Shown here piece after piece: positions 25,701 through 31,700 of a stretch of 64,000 nt of DNA. Within the stretch, counting starts at the first letter, position 1. Each line of letters begins with the position of its first letter. Source of the stretch: Acanthopleuribacter pedis (GTDB lineage Bacteria > Acidobacteriota > Holophagae > Acanthopleuribacterales > Acanthopleuribacteraceae); NCBI RefSeq assembly GCF_017377855.1, contig NZ_JAFREP010000003.1, positions 479,467 through 543,466 on the forward strand. The letters run 5' to 3'. The notes below the pieces were generated by a model that saw only the letters and a program-made list of their open reading frames with translations, searched no databases and was not told where the DNA came from. The position numbers were made by a program, and so were the translations under genes.

Positions 25701-26671
25701 GCATGATCGCCGCCAAGCAATGGGATTCCTTCCAGCGCGTGATCCAAGCCAAGGTGCAGGGCACCATCCATCTCGACGCATGCACGCGGGACCAACCCCT
25801 CGACTTTTTCCTGTGTTTCTCGTCCCTCGGCGCCTACGGGGTACGTGGTTCCGCCGATTACGCCTACGCAACCGCCTTCCAAAACGCCTTCACCCGCCAT
25901 CGCGCCCGCTTGGTAAAGGCCGGCCTGCGTCACGGCGTGAGCCTGTCCCAGTGTTGGGGTGCGTGGGTGGAAGATCACCTGTTCCCCGAATCGCGTCGCG
26001 CCATTCAGGAGCAGGGTTTTGGTTTGATTGATATCGACCAGGGATTCCCCGCCATCGAGGCGAGTTTAAGCGGCGCGGAGGGCGCCTTGCTGCTGATGCG
26101 CGTAACCGACATGCCCAGGGTCAGAGGCACCATGGGTTTGGGTGCGCAACCCGAGGTGAAACCCGAGACGCCGGCCGAAGAGAACCAAATCGCCGCCTTG
26201 ATTGCCCGATGGGAGCGTGAACTGGGTGACGGCGGTTTGCCCTTTGAGACGCTCAACCAACACATGACCTTCGCCGCGGTTCAAGCGCTGGAGCCGTTCT
26301 TGATTGCGCGCATTCATCGTTTGCTGTTCGGCGCCGCGACCCTGTCCACCGCGGCATCGCCTCAGGTGCCCGACGCAGCGTGTAACGTCCCGGCGACCCA
26401 AGCCACGCCACCGAAACCCACGGGCGCAGCATCGCCCGAGCTTCGCGCCGTGGTGCGCGAGCACCTCGCCGCCGTGCTCAAGCTCAAGCAGGTTGACGAT
26501 GACGGACCTTTTCCGGCCTATGGGCTGGATTCTATCTCGGCCACGGTGCTGGCCACCCGCCTCGAAAAAGCGCTGGACCGCGACCTTCCCGTCCAGTGGC
26601 TGGTTGACCATCCCACCGTGCAAGAACTGGTCGCGCAACTGCAAGCATCCGCTGGAAAGGAAACCCGATGA
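11642..26671 (+). CDS. trans-AT PKS, modules 4-7
   Basis: 5,009 residues from ATG 11642, 8 bp after the previous stop. Upstream in-frame codons overlap the preceding gene, and the N-terminus MNIHEQRRQ matches MNIHEALKQ of the following gene, supporting this start. Rough residue layout: N-terminal helix 1-35, KS0 40-463, ACP 621-697, KS 720-1135, DH 1306-1578, DH* 1584-1858, KR 1863-2266, ACP 2289-2371, KS 2421-2855, KR 3036-3480, 21-residue repeats 3488-3620, ACP 3640-3720, KS 3770-4190, KR 4374-4826, ACP 4932-5003. No AT or ER. It should accept the chain from gene 1, park it on KS0-ACP, then extend three times: an olefin-forming module followed by two hydroxyl-forming modules. The stop overlaps the next start by four bases (ATGA), so translation is coupled. 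Confidence 0.96.
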   Translation: MNIHEQRRQVIERLHALAPEVSPPQHQDVLKRKDSRPRVPQPIAVIGLACRFPQSPTLHDFWAALDRDRSLIEEIPPTRFDWRRGLAGLEEPVGRWGGFLDDVRGFDSAFFKILPSEADLMDPRQRLLLPAVYQSLEDAGIAPLSLQGSRTGLFVGAEGNEYAGELAAHGFPVGDGHGESMLANRISHFFDWRGPSEVVNTLCSGAAVALHRAVVALRNGDIDQAVVGAVNLILQPGLHLALAASGQMSPEATVRSFGADARGFLRSEGVGGVVLKTLADAERDGDPIYAVIRHAAVNYNGRGGLSMAMPNVAAHTQLVEQCYREAGIDIADLGLIEAQGMGNPAGDMAEWEALNRALENLAEEQGRRLEPGSVPVSTLKPMLGHMHAASALGALCKIIRSLQTGTVHPILDFETAHPGLDLSGRPCRLQQQHETWRAGTRPRLAGLHSYGAGGNNAHLLIEEYRPAPRPAVASQALVLPLSAHDSAGLRDKVTRLAAFLGEHDLPLAAVAHTLQVGRDAMPERVAFLVKDTRDWCAQVDAFLNGDPHEGVFTRAEGGPARVADDGPGAARAWVQGAALDWSAWRPHVGGGRVHLPVHRFTHREHWFDVVRSVAVTEAAQTDALAALRRLLSPYLQLAPDQIDVDREFSEMGFDSKLVLDLCKALKQDFGVAVEAALFFDHNTPRQLAAYLEAAHGAVFGRAEVVAAAPKRRVTRREPTYEPIAVIGLAGRYPHAPSPAALWQRLVEGADCIDEMPADRWNRDLFEPDPNRAAATGKSYGKWGGFLDGVYDFDPLFFNMSPREAPYINPKERLFLQTAWHVLEDAATYPEALADERVGVFVGVTRSGIDPYATSSFSIANRVSYCFDFNGPSLTLDTACSSSLVAIHEACRHLHGGECSVALAGGVHVFLDPSHFVALSLGQFLSPDGRCKSFGSAANGMVPGEGVGAVLLKPLAAALRDGNPIHGVIRGSATNHGGKSNGFTVPSAKAHRDLMEQAMQRAGIRAEAISYVEAHGTGTALGDPVEVRGLRQAFEGRPGICALGSLKSNLGHLEAAAGVAGLTKVLLQLKHRELVPSLHAAETNPQIDFAATPFRVQQTHEAWNPVGPDGSPRPRLACLSSFGAGGSNAHLLIEEAPAQAVVLAPPATTPGPAVLVLSAQSEPSLREAAADLAAFLRDQETGLDLHAVAYTLQVGRASLEERAGLLCESVGEAVAGLTAFASGEPAARVVCGSLLRGQKDPAFGPRVKDALARMDRETLLALWIQGAVIPWRDLYSDQPALMRLPVYAFARERYRLPEVETAPAAAASLHPLLHENRSTLQRQAYVTHLDGDAFFLADHVVAGEKILPGVAYLEMARAALAAATDWARVVLRNVVWLQPLIVREPQTLTVALRVAEDGASVAWEVATGDAARPVVHCQGRAERDTSAVPEPWDGADQTLKRGARLDGPICYQTYEGLGMCYGPRMRSIETIQRGEGRLVTWLTMPDGVADDAWVLHPSLLDGALQSLIALAINRSGAGAGAAYMPFALAAVHCYGPCRGAMRAVVRVVEETENVMRCDLNLYDEQGRCQAALLGFSSRARAAGPRHPLVHGEIADPEGASFQSRFTGREWFLADHVVNGRRLLPGVAYLEMARAAGVLAGNTVAGVGNLVWAKAMVVEDEPVAVTLQVTPGRGHQDWVVTGLDGTHHAQGRLYGAAARPERPEATAVDALRARCSHHKQAHQCWGVDDAAAWAADPTGASFRALTALSYNGDEALADFRLPKSVQADRAAYGLHPSLLDVAFETVQFWNGFQSGQHRPWLPFSLEKLWVYDAVPDVGLVHMRPVPRAGAMPLFDLDICDPRGRVCVALRGYAAMPTAAAEPARPILATTAWRRAVVEGAADVPPAPRLVLLEANQDLVASLRAAAPHAEIEVLQASGNQAAAVIGRLQQLLQRLQEHGEQALWVVAPDETDPQIAAITALLKTWHNEHPAASVKLLLVGEAKPEHLPRLLAALAATPGREVVARCDAGFLHHQHLIPVEPEATGEALLDSGDVVWITGGLGGLGRIFARYLMTAFGARVVLSGRSPLETHQQHLLDALNCHGEVAYLPVDLADAEAVAETAATVRERFGRLDAVIHAAGLLHDEPLAQKSAEAAAEVLAPKVAGVLALDEATADAALKWMLLCSSLAGVICPPGQGDYAAANAYLDAFAARRNRWLAEGRRRGRTVAVNWPLWRAGGMTMDAASQALMTQATGLVALDSETGCTLLTTALQHSADHLLVLPGDRDKIRAVFFEAAQPKQATGLEPAPAVARDLRDRVLAELKQGVAELQQVAHERIRADRELTQYGFDSISFTHFANRLNTRHGLDLMPTVFFEYTTPARLADYLAANFPEAFQQESAPPAGVVVQKASPEPAPVPRRFLGQAAVPAAGAIEAVSSPDATANDAVAVIGMAGRFPGSPDLATFWDHLVNNRDLTREVPADRWDWRGIYGDPHQTPGKTRINRGGFIEDIACFDPMFFGISPREAEALDPQFRLFLETVWAAMNDAGVTAKSLAGSKTGVFAGVTTRDYQTLLQQAEWGSGSFMASLLCHFTVANRVSYLLDLRGASEPIDTACSSSLVAIHHAVEQIQQGKCEAAFAGGINLIADPGFMIAAGRVGMLSEDGRCKTFDAEADGFGRGEGVGVVLLKSLARALEDGDIIHGVIRATAENHGGKAASPTTPNPAAQQALLVDAYRRAGLQPSQIGYIETHGTGTKLGDPIEVNGLKGAYAELKQDDAVVGTALGSVKANVGHLEAAAGIVGVIKVLLMLKHGTIPGNIHLKQVNPYLKIEEGPFYLPTESVPWPEPTGPDLQAQPRCAGVSSFGIGGTNAHVVLEEAPAAKPRRAPEPGPYLFVLSALNSERLQAVAAGLLEWLRHGGDEVRLDDIAYTLHIGRDALPQRLAFRADSLEALTAFLQNAARGEACPGLLQGRVEKDQVRAACDDAAVAARVEAALAQKDEGTLVELWLVGYDFDWAPLYPDNGPRRISLPAYPFARQRYWGPDSLLATGTQSAAAAPAENDLLCFEETWVARDTTAPDPVTSGPVLWFLPPAAVCLALPEQHLRVTPGSVFSREAAAAYRCDLDDAASVGALFEAVKQDHGVPATVLFCLPPWDEDQPFRLDHHVHLIQALHATKAQPARLVLGGCYRNDDQRVALEALIGGARSTGALLPNTRVQVVLHDVPGQAGLSLLWRETAAPDQAVCYQEQQRRILQIREVHPGEGTASPLRTRGTYLITGGAGGLGLLFAKHLAARVGANLVLIGRSPLSPEKQAAVAQIETAGGRAAYVQGDVCDPAAMRAAVAEAKCRFGAVHGVIHAAGLPAGSLLTDKNAADVAAVLAPKFTGTRVLDQVLADEPLDFVVTFSSSSAVLGDFGAFDYAVANRYQSAYAAVRRGPGQSLAVMWPTWAEGGMRLEDADQLHLYLKSSGQALLTAALGLPIFERLTAGESRQVLVLHGEPQRLRHIATSATQPKSDGFTYLSPQTGARETATPTKPDGFTYLSPQTGAEETTTPTKPDGSTYLSPQTGTAETASPTKPDVFTYLSPQTGAEETTTPTKPDGFTYLSPQTGAPKKPTPTKPDVFTYLSPQTGAPKKPTPTKPDGFASLAPPEQTPVLNPARPELKGLSLAQCVAWDLRDLAARYLKMPRHLLGEDTNLADFGFDSIALADWARMLSAHFGLDITPSVFFGYATLAKLTGFFIDEHGSLMQSFYAGPGQPSTAPKPQRLTEPETTAPISASQPAATAAIGDTASVSCDGIAVIGMSGRFPQARSVDAMWRILAEGRNAVAEVPPDRFDWRAVFGDPHQDPYKTNGKWLGCVPGVAEFDPLFFEISPAEAERMDPRQRLLLQELWNALEDAGYGPNHLAQQRVGTFVGVEDGDYALATGAGDFTANHTGIMAARLAYFLDLKGPNMALNTACSSSLVALHQACQSLRNGECDTALAAGVNLVLAPQTLVGLGQAGMLSDSGTCFAFDRRADGMVPGEAAVAVVLKPLARALTDGDPIHGVIEASGINHDGRTNGITAPSGVAQVDLLQTTYARFGIDAASLDYFVTHGTGTKLGDPIEANALNQVFQQAGAAPGSCAITSSKTNFGHTFAASGLLSLVNALQALRHQTIPAGLHCLQENDFIQWAESPLVVNKSNKPWPRLEHRPRRAGINAFGMSGTNATVVVRDHPIVEPEIPRPAALLLVLSAKTRSALQERINALIAVLEGDDAPDLTAAATTLLTGRFHFPFRCALVVEDTADALYLLRQSESGDAANLLMAEVPRRFKGQAALQRTCDDLLRGCRKHPDTAAVRENLLAAAALFCQGYTLDGSLLFGERTPRRIHLPGYAFARETYWLTSPKQESLPECAPAEDNGQWLFLREHWRDAAIPADFDWSARVGATAGQSFWIVADNRAAADALRDLLQHMSAAVSVPEPTIRVILLDEGPASLPSEAPDAVLWLGPERATETAVFAEQEVRRVLGVCRHLMEAFWGEAIRCIYIYKDTEDEPHLACEALPGLLRSAMMENENHRWQIIRHDGAEAQAAQILLREWLFAEDAAHPLEKSDIRYRAGLRQVRAFAEHLLPQDEKTLFRQGGVYVLAGGLGCLGGHLSRELASRYGATLVMLSRRPMDEAVQQQCAVLRDLGATVHCHAVDIADQETLAVTLAQVTAAVGPIHGVFNLARSHEDRMIAAKQWDSFQRVIQAKVQGTIHLDACTRDQPLDFFLCFSSLGAYGVRGSADYAYATAFQNAFTRHRARLVKAGLRHGVSLSQCWGAWVEDHLFPESRRAIQEQGFGLIDIDQGFPAIEASLSGAEGALLLMRVTDMPRVRGTMGLGAQPEVKPETPAEENQIAALIARWERELGDGGLPFETLNQHMTFAAVQALEPFLIARIHRLLFGAATLSTAASPQVPDAACNVPATQATPPKPTGAASPELRAVVREHLAAVLKLKQVDDDGPFPAYGLDSISATVLATRLEKALDRDLPVQWLVDHPTVQELVAQLQASAGKETR
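13795..18760 (+). other. Module 5: KS-DH-DH*-KR-ACP
   Basis: KS about 13801-15045 is complete (DTACSSS, EAHGTGT, SNLGHLEA). The first DH (about 15567-16375) has DHVVAGEKILPG, CYGPRM and HPSLLDGALQ, an intact HxxxGxxxxP and DxxxQ pair. The second DH-like domain (about 16394-17215) keeps DHVVNGRRLLPG and the Asp (16973-16975), but the Gln/His four residues on is Glu (DVAFE) and no YGP motif is visible. KR about 17230-18440 is intact (GGLGGLG, CSSLAG, GDYAAAN). ACP about 18508-18755 (GFDSIS). The pair may dehydrate and then isomerise or cyclise. Confidence 0.9.
18899..22810 (+). other. Module 6: KS-KR-repeat linker-ACP
   Basis: KS about 18905-20205 is complete (DTACSSS, ETHGTGT, ANVGHLEA) but carries DPQFRLFL where most KSs here have DPQERLFL; module 13 shares this. 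KR about 20750-22080 has GGAGGLG, FSSSSAV and FDYAVAN. Its LDD-like loop reads HAAGLPAGSLL, without the Asp seen in most other KRs here, so opposite hydroxyl stereochemistry is possible. A 63-bp tandem repeat fills the KR-ACP linker. ACP about 22560-22800 (GFDSIA). Confidence 0.9.
22103..22501 (+). repeat. 63-bp in-frame tandem repeat (21 aa), six copies plus a partial
   Basis: Units begin at 22103, 22166, 22229, 22292, 22355 and 22418, with a decayed partial unit from 22481. Each encodes a 21-residue block with core FTYLSPQTG followed by a variable Thr/Pro/Lys/Glu tail. By hand count one unit is 33/63 G+C (52%), well below the flanking PKS DNA. All three forward frames and at least two reverse frames stay open across the array. 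It forms the linker between the module 6 KR and ACP. The near-identity of the first 40 bases of each unit suggests recent expansion or homogenisation. Confidence 0.95.
22945..26650 (+). other. Module 7: KS-KR-ACP with atypical KR at subunit end
   Basis: KS about 22950-24215 has Cys and both His (NTACSSS, VTHGTGT, TNFGHTFA). The KR (about 24762-26120) matches the module 3 KR: GGLGCLG, NLARSHED, FSSLGAYG and DYAYAT with Thr at 25871-25873 in place of the usual Asn. A helical stretch (about 26176-26330) leads to the ACP (GLDSIS, about 26439-26650) and the C-terminus. Expected output is a beta-hydroxyl if the KR is active. Confidence 0.88.
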
Positions 26672-28790
26672 ACATCCACGAAGCGCTCAAACAAATCCAG
26701 GCCGGCATGGCGCAGGCCCGACAAGCGCCGCGAGACAAACCCAAGCCCAAGCGGGGCGGCCTCGCGCCACCGGAACCCATCGCCGTGATCGGCGCCGCCG
26801 GTTCCTTTCCGGGCTGTGCCGATCTCGCTGCTTTTTGGTCGGCACTTGACGGGGGGCGTCCCTTGTTGGAACCCATCCCCGCCGATCGTTTCAGCCTGCC
26901 CGAAAACCAAACACGCGGGCGTTGGGGCGGGTTTCTACCTGATGTGGCCGGTTTCGACGCTGCTTTTTTTAAGATTTTGCCCGCCGAGGCGCGTTTGCTC
27001 GACCCGCGCCTGCGCCTGCTGCTGCACACGCTATACCATTGCTTAGAAGACGCGGGTTATGCGCCCGCGCGCCTCAAACAAAGCGCGACCGGGGTGTTCA
27101 TCGGCGAAGAGGGCAGTGAATACCTGCCCTTGCTCTTGGAACAAGGCCAGGTGCCGAGCGGTCCCTTCGGCCTCGCCGCCGGCGTGCTCGCCAACCGGCT
27201 GTCCTACCATTTCGATTTTCGCGGGCCGAGCGAGGTCGTCAACACCATGTGCTCCGGCGCGGCCGTGGCGCTGCATCGCGCGGTGACCGCCCTGCGCGCC
27301 GGGCAGATCGACCAAGCCGTGGTCGGCGGGGTCAACCTGCTGCTGCGACCCGAACCCTTTGCCGCCTTGGCCGCGGCCGGCCAATTGAGCGCGGACCGCA
27401 CCGTTCATTCCTTCGGCCCCAAGGCCGACGGCTTTTTGCGCGCGGAAGGCGTGGCCTGCGTGCTGCTGAAAACCCTGTCCCAAGCCCGCGCGGACGGCGA
27501 CGCGATCCACGCCGTTATTCGCCATACCGCCGTGAACTACAACGGTCAGGGCGGTGCCTCGATGGCCGCCCCCAACGTGCGGGCCCATGCCGCATTGATC
27601 GCGCGTTGCATTCGCGAGGCCGGCGTCGACGTGCGCCACATCGGTTACTTAGAAGCCCAGGGGATGGGCAACCCGGTCGCCGACATCGCCGAATGGAACG
27701 CCTTCAATCGGGCGCTGACCAGCGTGGCGGGCGAACAAGGCGTGCGCCTGACGCCCGGCGCCTGTCGCGTCTCCACGCTCAAACCGATGATCGGGCACAT
27801 GCACGCGGCCTCGGCCCTGGGCGCGTTGCTCAAGGTGATTCACGCGTTGCGCGCGCAACGGGTGGCGCCGATTTTGGGATTTTCCGGCGGTCATCCCGAA
27901 CTGGAGCCGGCCGGGGTACCCTGCGCCCTTGCCGCCGAGGTGAGCCCGTGGCCGAACGAAGGTGCGCCGCGGCTGGCCGGAATTCACGCCTACGGTTCCG
28001 GCGGCAACAACGCCCACATCCTGGTGGAGGCGGCACCGCCGGCCGCACCCGTGCTCAGCCCTGCCGGCGCGGTGCTGCTGCCGTTGTCGGCGCAAAGCGA
28101 ACGGGGGCTCCGGGCTCGTGTTCAGGCCTTGGCCGATTGGGTGCAACACCACGGGGAACAACCCTTGGCCCAGATCGCCCACACGTTAACCGTGGGCCGC
28201 GATGCCATGGCGACCCGCGCCGCCTTCGTGTGCACCGACCGCGACCAGTTGTTGCGGCAGGCCGAAGCTTTTGTGGAAGGTCACAACCACGCCGGCGTTT
28301 TCAGCGGACACGCGACCACGCGCCGTCCCGCGGCGGAATCCGGCGAGGTCGCAAACATCGCCGCCGCTTGGGTAACCGGTGCCGACCTGCCCGAACCGGC
28401 GCGCGCCCTGCCACGCCTGCATTTGCCAGGCTATCCCTTTGAAAACAAAGAATTTTGGTTTGAAGCGCCCAAGCAAGCGGTGGTCGCGCCCAAAGCGGCC
28501 GCCGCCTCCCAGACCGCGGTTTCAGCGGTTTGCGCGGATGCTGCTTTGAAGGAAACCGTTCACACGGCGCTGCGCGATCTGCTCGCCGATTATTTGGAAC
28601 AAGCGGCGGCCGAGATCGACATGCGGGCGGCCTTCACCGACCTCGGTTTCGATTCACTGCTGGTGATCAACCTGGCCACGGCGCTGGGACAGCGTTTTGG
28701 CGTTCCCGTCGCGGCGGCGCTGTTTTTTGAACACAACCGCCCGGCGGCGCTGGCCGATTTTCTCGCCGACCACATCGCCGCGCTTCGTGC
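26668..28790 (+). other. Module 8: N-terminal helix, KS0-ACP, non-elongating
   Basis: The N-terminus MNIHEALKQIQAGM resembles that of gene 2. The KS has NTMCSGAAV (Cys 27250-27252) and KPMIGHMHAASA, but EAQGMGNP replaces EAHGTGT, with Gln at 27658-27660. ACP about 28547-28785 (GFDSLL). Chain transfer only is expected. Sequence and position match module 4, so both subunit junctions are built alike. Confidence 0.92.
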
Positions 28791-31700
28791 CGGCGTTGCG
28801 CCGTCTGCCGGCTGTGAAACCGAGGCCGGCATCGCCCGTGACGAACCCATCGCGATCATCGGCCTCGCCGGCCGTTATCCCGGCGCCCCTGATCTCGACA
28901 CGCTGTGGGCCAACCTCGCCGCGGGCCGCGACGGCATCGGTGAAATTCCGGCCGACCGCGAGTGGGGTGATCTCTACCATCCCGACCCCGACAGCGCCGT
29001 CCAACACGGCAAAAGCTACGGCAAGTGGGGCGGTTTCCTCGATGCGCCCTATGCCTTCGACCCGATGTTTTTTAATTTGTCGCCCCGCGAAATCGAATAC
29101 ATGAATCCCAAGGACCGCCTGTTCCTGCAAACCGTTTGGCAAACCTTGGAAGACGCCGGTTACCCACCTTCCAGCTTGCGCGGCGAGCGCGTCGGCGTGT
29201 TTGCCGGGGTGACCCGCGCCGGACACGATCCCTACCAAAGTTCGTTGTTTTCCGTGGCCAACCGCGTCTCCTACAGCTTCGATTTCCACGGACCCAGCCT
29301 CACCGTCGACACCGCCTGTTCCTCCTCGCTGATCGCCGTCCACGAAGCCTGCCGTCACATTCAGAGCGGCGAGTGCAGCGTCGCCGTCGCTGGCGGCGTG
29401 CATGTCTTCCTGCATCCCTCGCATTTCGTGGCGCTGGCTTACGGCAAGCTGCTGTCGCCGGGCGGCCGAAGCAAAGCCTTCGGCGCCGACGCGGACGGCA
29501 TGGTTCCGGGTGAAGGGGTCGGCGCCGTGCTGCTCAAACCCTTGTCGCGTGCGCTGGCCGACGGTGACCGCGTCCACGGGGTGGTGCGTGGTTCGGCCGT
29601 GAACCACGGCGGCAAAACCAACGGCTTCACCGTGCCCAACCCGCAAGCCCACGCCGATGTGATCCGCACCGCGCTTACCCGGGCCGGGGTGGCGCCGGAT
29701 GCGGTGAGTTACGTCGAAGCCCACGGCACCGGCACCGCCTTGGGCGATCCCATCGAAATCCGCGGCTTGTCCTCCGTATTTGCGGCCCAACCGCGTGCGA
29801 CGGCACCTTGTCGCATCGGCTCGATTAAAAGCAACATCGGTCATTTGGAAGCCGCCGCGGGGATTTCCGGGTTGACCAAGATCCTGCTGCAAATGAAACA
29901 CGGTCGTTTGGTGCCCAGCCTGCATGCAGAACAAACCAATCCCCACATCGACTTTGAAAATACGCCCTTCCGCGTCCAACAGGCGTTGGAACCCTGGGCG
30001 CCGGTCGATGAACAAGGCGCGGCACAACCGCGGTTCGCCTGTGTTTCCTCGTTTGGCGCGGGTGGCGCCAACGCCCACTTGGTGATCGAAGCGCCTCCCG
30101 AGCCGCGACTTCAAAACGCCGAAGACGGACCCGCGATGATCGTGCTTTCCGCGCGTACCGAGGCGCAATTGCGCGATTCGGCCGCGCGGTTACAGCGGTA
30201 TGTGGCCGAGCAGGGCGCGGACCTTGATTTGCCGCGGGTCGCTTTCACCCTGCAGGTCGGGCGCGAAGCCATGGACCATCGGCTTGGTTTGGTGGCGGCC
30301 TCGCTTGCTGAGCTCGACGACAAATTACAACGTTTTCTACGCGACGGCTCGCTTGCCGCGGGGGATGGGTGCGGCCGGGTGCAGCGAGACCGCGCCTTGC
30401 TGGACCTGGTCGCCGACGACGAGGACCTTGCGCCCGGTGTTGCCGCCTGGTTCGCCAAGGGCAAGTACGCCAAAATTCTGGCGTTGTGGGTCGGCGGTAC
30501 CAACCTGGATTGGAACGCGTTTTACGACGCGGTGCCGGGGCGCATCAGCTTGCCGACCTATCCGTTTGCGGCGGAAGACCATCGCCCACCCGCCGACTTC
30601 GGCCTTGCCGGCCAGGCGACCGAAACGCGACTGCACCCCTTGGTACATCGCAACCAGTCGACCTTCTTCGAGCAGCGTTTTAGCAGCCGCTTCGACGGTT
30701 CCGAATTCTTTTTGGCCGATCACCGCATCGGCGGGCGACCTTTACTGCCAGGGGTGGCTTACCTGGAAATGGTGCGGGCCGCGTTGGCTGAAGGCGTGGG
30801 CGGCGAGGCGCTGTCGGGTTTGCAATTCAAAAATGTGGTGTGGCTGCGGCCGTTGGTCGCCGAAGAAGCGCAGGGGGTGGTGGTTCGCCTGAGTGTGGCC
30901 GAACAGCACGCGGACCAGGTGTGGTTGCAATTCGAAGTGGCGCCTGAAAACAGCGAGGAAGCAGGCGTTTACAGCAGCGGCCTGGTTGGTTTGAGCGAAC
31001 CCGAACCAGAAACCAAACACGACCTGGCCGCCTTGCAAAAGCAACAGACGGGACCGCGATTAACCGGTGAACAGGCCTACCAAAAACACGCCGCCCTGGG
31101 TGCCGCTTACGGCCCTGCTTTGCGCGGCATCCAAGACGTGTTCACGGGGGAGGGTCAAGTTTTGGCGCGGGTTACGGTGCCCGCGGTGATCGCCGCCGGC
31201 GCGGATGATTTTGTGTTGCATCCCAGCGTGTTGGACGCCGCCTTGCAGGCGTGCATTGGTTTTACGGTGGGTGGGGAAGGGGCGGTTTCAGCTGGGGCGG
31301 CGGTCCCTTTTGCCTTGGATCGCTTGACCATTGCCGGACCCTGCAACGGGCCGATGTGGGGGTGGATCCGTCCGGCCGAGGCGCGCGGCGAGCGGGTGCA
31401 AAAGCTCAACGTGACCCTGATGGACGAACAGGGCCGTACCTGTTTAACCATGCACGGGTTCGCCTCACGGGTGCTTGAGGTTCCCCAAGATGTGTTGATG
31501 GTGCGTCGGCCCGCGTGGCACGAAACGCCGACCCCCGCCACCGCGGCGAAGCCCGGTGAAACCTTGGTCGTGCTCGCGGGTTTCGACCGCGCCGATTTGG
31601 CCGCGGCTTTGGCGCCTTGGGAAAGGCTGCCGTTGCAAGACGACGCCGTGGCGGCTTGGTTCCACGCGGCGGCGCTGTCCTTGTTCCGCCGGGTACAACA

